Shown here piece by piece: positions 54,727-64,000 of a DNA stretch of 64,000 bases. Within the stretch, counting starts at the first letter, position 1; each line of letters begins with the position of its first letter. The translations under genes and the position numbers were made by a program. The notes below the pieces were generated by a model. That model saw nothing but the letters and a program-made list of their open reading frames with translations, was not told where the DNA came from and searched no databases. The stretch is from Limnanthes douglasii subsp. nivea (lineage: Eukaryota; Streptophyta; Magnoliopsida; Brassicales; Limnanthaceae): contig JAUPFV010000004.1 in the NCBI GenBank assembly GCA_036936605.1, forward strand, positions 141,280,973 to 141,344,972, written 5' to 3'.

Positions 54727-57700
54727 TTGGAATGCTCGAGGTGTGAATAACAAGCCCACCTTGAGAAGACTTAAATCAATGAGAAATTCGGAGATTATCA
54801 AGGTGCTTGTTATTCAAGAGCCTATGTCGGCTTTGGTAATTATGCTGCTAATGTGTCTGATAAGCTGTGGGTTTTCTGGGTGTCTGAGGTTAATATCAAC
54901 ATTGTTCTTGATGTTGATCAATGTATTCATATGGAGCTTGATTATCCTGGTATTACTGATAAGTTTTACATAAGTGTTGTGTATGCCAAATGTAGTAGAA
55001 TTCAAAGGGTTGAGCTTTGGAATTGTCTTAAGGCTATCTGTGACAATGAAAGGCCTTGGTTGTGTGTGGGAGATTTTAATACTATTTCTGCTCATGATGA
55101 GCAATTGGGCTGTATATCTTCTTGTCAAGCTAGCATGGATGACTTTAATGAGGTTATAAGATGTTGTAACTTGATTGATGTTGGGTATTGTGGATCGAAT
55201 TTTACTTGGGCTAGAAGTAACAAGTGGAGAAGGCTGGACCGTGCGTTAACCAATGATAAATGGGTGTCTATGTTCTCTGATATACATGTTTTACACATGA
55301 TCAGAACTTGTTCTGACCATACCCCTCTCCTTATAACTGCTAATACTCACAATTCTAATGATGCTATTTACAGGAAAAAGACTTTCAGGTTTCTTAATTT
55401 CTGGTGCAATGATGAATCTTTTTTAAGTGTTGTTGAGCAGGACTGGAACCAGCCTATTCATAGTCACCCTAGCAACATTTTCTGGTACAAGCTCAGAAGA
55501 CTCAAAGGCTGTCTTAAGCTTTGGAGCAAAGAAAAGTTTGGTAATGTTTTCGACAGTGTAAAAGAGGCTGAATGCAAGGTCAAGGCTATGGAGGTCCTTC
55601 ATTATACTAATAATGATCATCAATCTGCTGCTGACTTAGCTATGGCTAATGGTATGTATTTGAAAGCTTTAAGAAATGAAGATTCTTTCCTTAGGAAAAA
55701 ATGTTTCAATAGCTGACTTCATGAAGGGGATGGAAGTTCTAAGGTGTTCAACAATTACATCGCTAAGAAAAAAAGGAAAAACGAAATTAGAAGTATTAGA
55801 GATGGTACTACCTGGATTTCTGACAAAAAGAAGATTGGGACTTCTGCTGCTACTTACTTCAAGAGTATTCTCACTTCTGACCCTTACAAAGGCAAAGATG
55901 AGGAGGTCAGGTTACTGGATGATAAGAATTTTGAATGTATTCCTTCTATTGTGACTGCTGAGGACAACAGCATGTTGCTTAAAAATGTTACTGAGAATGA
56001 CATTTGGGGTATCATAAGCAAGATGAAGAAGGATAACTCTCCTGGTATAGATGGTTTTAATCTTGTTTTCCTTAAGCATTGTTGGCATATCATTAGTAGG
56101 GATTTATATGTTGCATTTAACTCTGACATTAAAGGCAGTTCTATTCGTACTGGCCTTTTTGCTATAGGCATTTGCCTGATCCCCAAGCTTTCTAATCCTA
56201 CCTGGTGAAATAGTTATAGACCAATTGGTCTGTGTACTTTTGTCAATAGGATCTTTTCTGCTCTTATAAACTCTAGACTTTCTAATATTCTCCCTAAAAT
56301 TGTGTCTACTTATCAGTCTGCCTTTGTAAAGAGTAGGCTCATTCATGACAACATTTTATTGGCTAAAGAGCTGCTGTTTGATATTAATAAGAAGCCTAAG
56401 AAAGTTAATACCGTGGTCCAGTTAGATATGTCGAAGGCTTTCGACAAAATTTTCCATCCCTTTATCCTTAAAGTGTTACATTCTTTTGGTTTTAATGTTG
56501 AGTTTATGGAGCTTATTAAAAGGCTGATTTCTGATGTGCATGTCTCTATGCTTATCAATGAGGACACTTATGATTATTTTAAAATGAAAAGGGGCCTTAG
56601 GTAAGGAGATCCTCTTTCTCCTTGCCTGCTTATTCTTGGTGAATATTTTTTAGTAGGGGCTTAAGCATCTTATTCAATTCTAATCCTTTTATATGCTATG
56701 CTTCTAGATGTTCTCTTGTCATCCCTTGCATTATGTTTGCTAATGACATTTTGGTTTTCACAAATAGAAATCCTAATTCAATTGACATTCTTAGTGGTTT
56801 CTTAGACCTGTATCAGGTTACTTCTGGTCAAGCTATTAACAAAAGCAAAACTAAACTGATAGTTTCTCTTAAGTCTAACTCTTCTAGGAGGCAGGATCTT
56901 AAATTGCAAACTGGCTTTGAGGTTGATGTCCTTCCCCTTTCTCATCTGCGTGTTACTATATCTAACAACAATAAAGCTAGTGTCTTCACTCCTATTCTTA
57001 ATAATATAAATGATAGAATAACTGATTGGGACAGTAAGTTACTCTCCTATGGAGGCAGGTTGTCCTTAATTACTAATGTCCTTCTCCCTATTGCTTATTA
57101 TTGGATTCAATGTTGTGATATGCCTAGATCTGTCATTTACAAGATTGAGCAAACTCTTAATAGATTCTTATGGAGAACTAAGCAGAGTCAGAAGGCTATA
57201 CATTGGTCTTCTTGGCATTACATCTGTAAGCCTTTTGGAGAAGGAGGGTTAAATGTCAGAAAGCTTTTGGACATTCAAAACTCTTTCTCTCAGAAGTTTT
57301 GGTATAAGTTTAGGATAAATGAGTGTCTATGGTCTAATGTTATGAATGACATATACTGTAGAACTACTCATCTTTTATACACTAATATTAAGGGCTCTCT
57401 AGTGTGGAACAGATTGTGCAGTATTAGACATCAGGCTGAGAAGAACATTACCTGGATTCTTGGCAGAGGTAACGTCGACTTCTGGAAGGACTCCTGGCAC
57501 AACCTTCCTGCAATTTCCACTGAGCAAAATATAAACTGGTACATAGATGTAAAAGTTAAATTTTTTTGGCATAATAACTCTTGGTGTTTAAATGATGTTC
57601 ATGACAGTATTGATACTAATAGAATGCTTAAGATCAGAAATACTTATATCACTGATAAGGACGATGTTATCTCTTGGATGCTTTCTGATAATGGTAAGTT

Positions 57701-58778
57701 TAACTTAAAGGAGACATGAGAGCATATAAGAATAAAGCATACCTGCTCTAGTCTTTATAAAAGGATTTGGAATTCAAAAATTCCCAGAAAGTTCTCCTTT
57801 CTTACTTGGAAGCTAATGCATAATTTTATTACAGTTGATTCTATCATGAAGAGAAAGCATATTAGCATGGCTTCTAAGTGTGTTTTTTGTGATAACTGTG
57901 AGGAAAAAGATCATTTATTTGTAAATTGTTCTTTTGCCTGGCAGCTTTAGAATTGGTTTGCAAACATTTTTAAGATTAATCTTAAAAGATCAATGGTTCT
58001 TACTCATGTCCTTAGATGCTGGTTTTGGTTTTCAAAAGCTAAATTTCATGTTTCACATTTTATTCCTCAAGTGAATTGTTGGATGGTCTGGAAGGCTAGA
58101 AATTCTATAAAGCATAAGGGTGTCTATATAAGTGTTAACATGGCTATTGACAGTATTATTAACATTGTAAAAGGCATAGACATCAATGGTCACTTTAGTT
58201 ATAATCACTGGTCGAATGCTTGCAAAGCTGGTGTGTTCATGGGTTGTACATCTATTGAAAAGAAAAGCAGTCCTTTGTACCTTAGATGGATCCGGCCTGA
58301 TAATGCTCGTCTCAAGATGAATGTGGATGCTTCTTGTATCTTCAATGGAGAGGCTGCTGCTGGTATAATCTTCAGAAATAGTGAGAGTGACATTTCTGAG
58401 GCATATGGCTTCCTTCTTGATAAAGTCTCTCCTCTCCAAGCTGAAACATTAGCTTTGATGCATGGTCTTTCTATTTGCTTCAAAAATAAGTGGACTTGTG
58501 TTGATGTGGAGTCGGATTCTCTTGTTCTTATCAAGCAACTCGCCAGCACCTTTAAATCTGACTTGGCGTATCAAAACCTAAGCTATTGCAGAAACTTTCT
58601 GGACAATAATATGGCTCTTAAGCACATTTCAAGGGTCCAAAATCAGGCTGTAGACTGGCTAGCCAAATGGACTCTTAAGTGCAAGAAAAAGCTTTATTAT
58701 CATCAGCATAATGCTCCTCCTGCATTGCTTGCTATTACGTTTCTTGAGAGCTTAGATTTAGGTTATCTTGTTTGGTAA
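54710..58778 (+). pseudogene. LINE ORF2: endonuclease, RT, zinc finger, RNase H (inactivated)
   Basis: Starts at ATG 54710 (MIRVINWNARGVNN). The apurinic-type endonuclease runs to about 55340 (QEPM, GDFNTI, SDHTPL), RT from about 56030 (SPGIDGF, VVQLDMSKAFDK), zf-RVT near 57880-57950 (CVFCDNCEEKDHLFVNC) and RNase H to 58778 (NVDASC, QAETLALMHG, ESDSLVL, AVDWLAKW). Lesions: one-base frameshift near 54825-54829; TGA at 55714; TGA at 56206; TAA at 56602 where Gln of GLRQGDP is expected; frameshift in a T-run near 56645-56651; RT motif FADD changed to FAND (codon 56742); TGA at 57717; TAG at 57947. The C-terminal 261 codons (57993-58778) are open. Confidence 0.9.
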
Positions 58779-59220
58779 GCTTTGTACTGCTAGTTTTTTT
58801 GGTTCTCTTGACAGGTTTGGTGCCGAATAGAGGAGGTGTTATCTTTAATAAGGAGTAGCTGAGGAGTCACGGAAGTTGAAAGGATGAAGGAGATGTGTGG
58901 TTAATGCTAAAGATTAATGATCTGATTAGGATCGTAAAGCTGGATTATGGTAAAGAGAGTGAAGGGTTTGCTTGCTCGGAAGATGGCGAATGTTGGTAAA
59001 GGAAAAGTTAAGATGTTGGAGATGAAATCTGGTTTTGGAGGGCTTTGAACTGATGTTCTCTTCTTTTAAGATTGGCGGGAATTTTTCAGGCCAAAATTTG
59101 GCGGCAAAAATCTTGCCCTAATCCCCTTTTGTGTTTATTTAGGGTTAATTACTTTGTAATCCCTCAAATATTGTAATTTTTCCAAATATGTTAATAAAGT
59201 ATTTCTTTTGATTAAAAAAA

Positions 59221-59236
59221 AATGGTAAAATGAGTT
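59221..59236. repeat. LINE target site duplication, right (16 bp)
   Basis: Exact copy of 53276-53291, directly after the A-tail. Confidence 0.95.
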
Positions 59237-60747
59237 TAAATTTAATTTTGCGATTTTGATTCGATTTTTCTTACGAATTCGTAGGGGTAATTATTCCCAG
59301 CCAGATCATGGATTGGGCTCGTCCATTAGCAAGATATCGTTGATAGTGTTGTATTTTTACATTGGACCAATCGTTTATGTAATACCATCCTTATCCTCTT
59401 ATCTCTTATAAATATATTAAAAGTTTTTATCTTTTATTTTTTTCTTACATCACTATCGGTCAGTAGTGGACCTCCGATCCAATCTCACACCAACGTCAAT
59501 AATTGGAGTAAATGTTTTCATAAATTAATATGTGCCTCACAAGTATCTACCAGCACAAAATCATATCAGACCCTCTGACCGACCACAGTTTAGAATACCA
59601 GGTCCAGTACAACCATCTCTCTTTGCTGTAGTAGACGATGGACGAGCTCCGAAACCGGCACCTTTTGCAGAGATCATTAACATTGTAACATGGTTGAAAA
59701 CCCGCGTCCTCTTCCGCTATGGCGCCCTCGCTCTAAGGTCAGACGTGATATCACCAAGCCTATTTGGACGGAGGAAACGACAATTCCAATGCCCATTCAG
59801 CTCAGTGTTTCTGCCCATGTCTGGAGCCTTTATTGTGAAGTCAGAGACTCACTGGTCCCCCATCACCATTCCTCTTCCTTTGACGATAGGGTTCAAACTC
59901 CAATTCTTGAGGCACAACCCCCTTTTTCGTCTCAATCTTCGACGTCCAAGAGCAAGATACCAAACATCACAAGATTCGATCATAATCCAAGCACCGCAGG
60001 CGGTCTCCCTGGCCAAGGACTAGACTGGTACCATCCCCTGATAGAGTAGTACAGTTAAATCCTCCGCCACTTCGCTGAGTCGATCCCACATATCCTTTAC
60101 TACTAACATTTTTTGTCCTTGGATAGATTTCGTAGTACCATAATAGATTTCCAGTCCATATCACTTTGCTACCCCAGTCACCTTCCGAAGTACACACCTG
60201 TCAAAGTCTCATTTGGAGCTGGAGACACATTTTGGTAACGTTCCTCCCAAGTTCAACCATATGAGATTTTCGACAAATATAACATGAAGGGAGACCAGGA
60301 GCATTATATTGATCAGTTTAACCGGTTTAACCAGTTTTTTTCCTGTTCCACCCATAATTTCAAAAGTTTCGGGACTCGTTTTCGCAACCGATTCATAGGC
60401 AACAAAATCGTTAAAAAAGACAAGACTACATTATGCAGTACAAACAAGAACCAAATACAACCTTCACGATTACACCCGTTTTTTAAAATATTTTAACGAC
60501 AATTTTTGAATTAATCTCTGTGTTTAATTATACATTCCGGTAATTCAATAAAGGTAAAATAATTTTGTATAAATGAATGAAATTCATCTATTTTTTCTAT
60601 TTAAATTATCTTACCAGACAGTTCATAATTTTCATCCTGCCACAAGAACAGAAGGGGAGCAGTCCCTTTGGAAAGAAACTAAAAAGATATATTTAGATAA
60701 TGTCACCCGCAAAGCCCCCGCCATACCGACTTCTGTGTTAAAAGATA
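59237..60747. other. Unclassified, higher-GC segment with open frames
   Basis: From about 59530 to 60250 the sequence is richer in C and G than its surroundings, and two overlapping plus-strand frames stay open. One is 59532-60023 (163 codons, MPHKYLPAQNH start, Pro/Arg-rich). The other is 59690-60049 (119 codons, MVENPRPLPLWRPRSK start, with SVSAHVWSLYCEVRDS). I recognise no domain. It could be part of a captured gene or of an unfamiliar element. No splice or promoter evidence is convincing. Confidence 0.25.
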
Positions 60748-60908
60748 CTCCCTCTGCTTTATAATATACGTCGATTTAGATTTTTTTTTAAATAGTTACG
60801 GTTTTAAAATTTTAATGCAATTTGATTATATATTTTATTTGCTTATCTTTTGTTTTGTTGTGTTTTTTTTTATTTTGGAGTTTTCGGTAAAAATTATACA
60901 AATATAAA
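60748..60908. mobile_element. Stowaway-like MITE end (truncated)
   Basis: TA followed by CTCCCTCTGCTTTATAATAT is a typical Stowaway terminus. No matching opposite end was found before the next MITE start at 60911, so the copy is truncated. Confidence 0.5.
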
Positions 60909-60910
60909 TA

Positions 60911-61140
60911 TTCCTCTATTCCAAAATATTGGACGTTTAAGATACGAGAATGGTATTAATATATATTATAATTACTTCTCTTTCTCGTAGAAGATTGAAA
61001 ATAAAGAGATTTAATTATTCAGTTTTAATGAATGTGTTTTACTTTTTTACCAAAAAAAAAAAAAAAACAGCTTGAATATACTTTATTGTTTTAATTAAAT
61101 AATAGCCAAAACGAATATTAATTTGAAATTTTAATTATTC
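60911..61140. mobile_element. Diverged Stowaway MITE (copy 3), right end unclear
   Basis: Begins TTCCTCTATTCCAAAATATT after TA, followed by GGACGTTTAAG as in the MITE at 47612. The next 120 bp (TTCTCTTTCTC..., GAGATTTAATTATTCAGTTT) parallel that copy too. The right terminus is degraded. Confidence 0.5.
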
Positions 61141-61164
61141 TTTTTAGCAAAATATTCATGAATT

Positions 61165-64000
61165 AATAAAAGAAAGAAGTCTACAGCAATAGACCCAAAC
61201 AAACTAGGCTGAAAATCCAAGTAAGTTTGGGCTTAAAAAACAAAACACAGGCCCATCCCAAGGCTAATCAGACAAAACCAAAGGGACAGAAATCCCTAAC
61301 GAAATCGATCCCAATAGGAACCCTAATTTCAACTTTCCTCTTTCCTTCTCTCTTTCAAACCCACATCCACCAAAATCGCAAACCCTAACCAGGGTCTATG
61401 TACCCAACTCCAATGCTGTCGAGCACCACGGTAGCTAATAGAGAATTAGGCATCTCACTACTGTCAAACACCCGATTCCTTTTCTCCACCAAAGACCACT
61501 TCGAGATCCAGTCTGCCGCCACATTTTCCGATCTGGAAATGTGGCTGATCTTCATGGAAGGGAGGATCAAGGCTTTGCATATATCAATTCCAACAAAGTG
61601 AGACGAACCACCAGTAGAAATGCCGCGAACCAGTGTCATACAGTCTGATTCCAGGTCAATATTTCGCCATCCTCTCCTTTGACATAACAACAGAGCCTCA
61701 ACAAATGCTCTCCTTTCTGCTTGAAGCGGGCTCAGTTTGCCAAACAAAAAACTTGCCCCTTCAATGCAGTTGCCCAAGTGATCCCGAACAATGTATCCAC
61801 CTGAAGCCTCGCCGGTGAAGCTACACGCCCCATCTGTGTTGATTTTGAGTCTTCCCAGAGCAGGAGCCCTCCATGACCGGTAAGTCGCCTTTCTCATACT
61901 AATAGATAGTACACCTATCTGTACACCTGCATCATCAGCATTAGCCCAGTGTTTAGTCTTAAGCTTAGTATCTATGCCCATAATGAATCTATTAATTCTG
62001 TTCACAGCCTTGTTGAAATTATCAAAAGGCTTGTCGAACTTGCAATGATTCCTGTTATACCAGATTGTCCAAACTATCAGTTGTGGAATAATGCGGGTAA
62101 CATGGAATTTATTGCAAGACGACTTAAACCAAACTAAGAGCATATGTCTTAGACTCATAAATCTCCTGACAGGGACCCTAAACATAACCCCATAATAATT
62201 CCATATTTGCCAAGCATAGCTGCAGTTTATGAATAGGTGAGTTAAATCCTCACAACTACAACAAAATTGGCACTTATAGACTATAGCAAAGTGCCTCTTG
62301 ATTAGGATGTCATCAGTAGGTACAAAATTCTTCAGTAACCTCCAGCAAAGAAAAGAAAACTTAGTTGGTATAAAGCTATGCCAAATCTTTTTGTAAAAGA
62401 AAGAAGTGTTATTTTTAATGTTGATATTTTCCCAGGTTTTTTTTGTGCAAAATTTTTTATCACTTGAAAGGCTCCACTCAATATTATCTTCCTTATCATG
62501 ACAGACTTTAACACAGTTAATGTGTTGCTGTCTCTCATGAGAAAGGAATGATATTAAACTGGAGTCCCATAAACCATCTTTCCAAAATGTATTAATTTTT
62601 GCTGGTAGATACCAAGAGTTTTGATCAGTTACTATAGGAGGCATCTTGTGCCAAGAATCTCTCCAAAAGTCTATATTTCCTCTGCCCACATTCCGGAGAA
62701 TGAAGAGGTCAGCCCTCTCTCTAATTGAACAGAGACCCTTCCACACAATTGAGTCACCAATACCACACTTAGCACTGAGAGGGTGCCTGTCCCTACAGTA
62801 AGTCTTAGATATTAGATCAGTCCAAAGAGACTTCCCTCTTCTAAAATAGTACTAGAGTTTATAGGCAAATGAAAGCTGAATATCAGATAGGAGTTTAATA
62901 TTCAATCCACCCTCCTTGAAGGGCTTACATAGCCCACTCCAACCAGACCAGTGCATAGCATGCTCATTCACTTTTGGCCTCCATAGAAACTTATTAAAAC
63001 AAAGATCAATTTTGTGCAATATATTTTTAGGTATTATGCTGTTTTGCATTCTGAAAAAGATAATGGGGTGAAGAACATGCCTTATAAGTGACAATCTGCC
63101 ACTATAAGACAAGTTCTTCAGGTCCCATTCATTGATTTTGTTATAAATTTTAGCTAAAAGAGAAGTATAATGCATTCCTTTGTTGTTTGCAGCAATGGTA
63201 GTCCCTAAATAGGTGAATGGAGCACTATCAGTTTTGAAGCCCATGGTAGCATTTATTCTGGCAGCATTGGCTCTAGAACACCTTGAAGAGGTAATCACTT
63301 TAGTCTTCTCAATATTAATCAGTTGGCCAGACTCCTGCTGATATTTGTTGAGCAGGTTACTCAGTTCTTTTATTGATGAAGGAGAACTATTAGTGAAAAC
63401 AACAATGTCATCTGCAAATGCAATACAAGGTAAGATGTAGCCTGATTTTATGTAGAATTGCATATTAATATTAGAAACATATAGGTTCTCCAAGCCCCTC
63501 AAAAGTGCTTCCTCAGCCAGGATAAAAAGGCAAGGAGATATATGATCTCCTTGTCTTAATCCTGTTTTCTGAGGAAAGTACCCTGAACAAGACCCATTAA
63601 TAAGCACATATATCATAATATTTGAAATCAGTCTATAAATTATAGAAGCAATATCATCTAGAAAAAACAAAACACTTTAAAGTTTTAATGATAAAGGCGT
63701 GAGACATCCTGTCAAACACCTTTGTCATGTCAAATTGAATGATGATATTGCCTTTAGAAGGCTTTCTCCTAATGTGATGAAGCATTTCCTTAATGATTAG
63801 TATGTTATCATGAATTAACCTTTCTTTTACAAAAGCACTCTGCCCTCTAGAAATAATTCTAGGAAGAATGCAAGAGATTCTTCTGTTAATGAGGGCAGAT
63901 GTCAGTCTGTTCAAGATAGTACACATGCTTAACGGTCTATAATTGTTCCAGGTAGTAGGATTAGCCATTTTGGGGACCAGGACAATCCCAGTAGCAAACA
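61165..64000 (-). mobile_element. L1-type LINE, family B (continues right)
   Basis: A minus-strand LINE whose 5' half lies beyond the window. From right to left it has RT, post-RT region, zf-RVT, RNase H and a 3' UTR of about 200 bp ending near 61165. Its proteins are related to LINE A but form a distinct family. It is better preserved: only one nonsense codon and one frameshift are seen in the visible part. Confidence 0.85.
61385..64000 (-). pseudogene. LINE B ORF2: RT, zinc finger, RNase H (partial)
   Basis: Three pieces are seen. 63968-63654 is RT, with MANPTTWNNYRPLS and QFDMTKVFDRM. 63670-62852, in another frame, is RT with TGLRQGDHISPCLF and an intact FADD catalytic motif (CIAFADDIVVFTN). 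62746-61385 is a 453-codon open frame with zf-RVT (CQFCCSCEDLTHLFINC) and RNase H (INTDGACSFTGEASGG, QAERRAF, ESDCMTLV, AADWISKW) ending in TAG or similar at 61385. Pieces 2 and 3 share one frame and are separated by a TAG at about 62852, where LINE A has the Trp of KFWYKF. One frameshift joins pieces 1 and 2 near 63660. The endonuclease and ORF1 lie outside the window. Confidence 0.88.

Larger units (their letters stand above)
53292..59220 (+). mobile_element. Complete L1-type LINE, family A (5.93 kb)
   Basis: A 16-bp target duplication defines both ends exactly. The 5' UTR is only about 49 bp, so a small 5' truncation is possible. ORF1 (53341-54726), ORF2 (54710-58778), a 3' UTR with AATAAA at 59193-59198 and an A-tail at 59214-59220 follow. 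ORF2 overlaps ORF1 by 17 bp in another frame. The element is dead through one nonsense codon in ORF1 and several nonsense codons and two frameshifts in ORF2. A sister copy lies at 1-1811. Confidence 0.95.

Noticed and set aside
61165..61385. Host gene exon upstream of LINE B on the plus strand (Pro/Ser-rich leader-like sequence)
   Set aside because: On the minus strand it is continuous with LINE B and fits its 3' UTR.

Overview
The window is nuclear DNA of a flowering plant, most likely a eudicot. The evidence is the transposon content: Ty3/gypsy elements of Tat, Athila and other types, L1-type LINEs with zinc-knuckle ORF1 proteins, Stowaway MITEs, a tRNA-derived SINE, a FAR1/MULE transposase with an OTU domain, and a plant mobile domain fragment. 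The DNA is AT-rich. Only one clear host gene was found, an intronless AP2/ERF repressor gene at 14.2-14.9 kb (minus strand). I cannot name the species from the sequence.

Layout. 0-1.8 kb: 3' part of a LINE (family A, plus). 3.4-4.7 kb: three degenerate copies of a roughly 310-bp tandem repeat, one interrupted. 4.7-8.6 kb: a decayed LINE (family C, minus) abutting a gypsy zinc knuckle and protease fragment (8.6-9.07 kb). 9.07-9.9 kb: an LTR and primer-binding site. 10.0-10.6 kb: degenerate repeats and a long pyrimidine tract. 10.6-11.64 kb: gypsy gag with its primer-binding site; the gag and the protease fragment may be halves of one interrupted element. 12.85-13.1 kb: a Stowaway MITE. 14.2-15.3 kb: the ERF gene and promoter. 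15.9-16.8 kb: LINE fragment D. 17.2-23.6 kb: a decayed element bounded by two diverged direct repeats (probable LTRs). 23.8-24.0 kb: a SINE. 24-32 kb: mostly uninformative AT-rich DNA with local tandem repeats.

32.16-41.23 kb: an apparently complete, very young Tat-lineage gypsy element (9,078 bp, minus). It has 284-bp LTRs that look identical, a 5-bp target duplication, a primer-binding site and a polypurine tract. Gag-protease and pol are in the same frame, separated by one TAG. A 468-codon antisense ORF on the plus strand has its own TATA box. The element is inserted inside a dead Mutator-like (FAR1/MULE + OTU) gene whose pieces lie at 32.09-32.155 kb and 41.24-44.0 kb. 45.4-46.1 kb: plant mobile domain pseudogene. 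46.7-46.9 kb: a 32-bp degenerate tandem array. 47.2-49.3 kb: an LTR-like segment beside a SINE fragment, containing a second Stowaway. 50.2-51.1 kb: dead Athila integrase. 52.0-52.8 kb: a satellite-like duplication. 53.29-59.22 kb: a complete LINE (family A, plus) with a 16-bp target duplication and a series of nonsense mutations. 59.5-60.5 kb: unclassified, higher-GC. 60.7-61.1 kb: Stowaway pieces. 61.2-64 kb: LINE family B (minus), which runs out of the window.

No single new multi-gene system is evident. The strongest candidate for something active and unusual is the Tat element: identical LTRs, intact catalytic residues, a stop codon in a readthrough-like context between gag-pro and pol, and a convergent antisense gene with its own promoter and separate minisatellites on each side.
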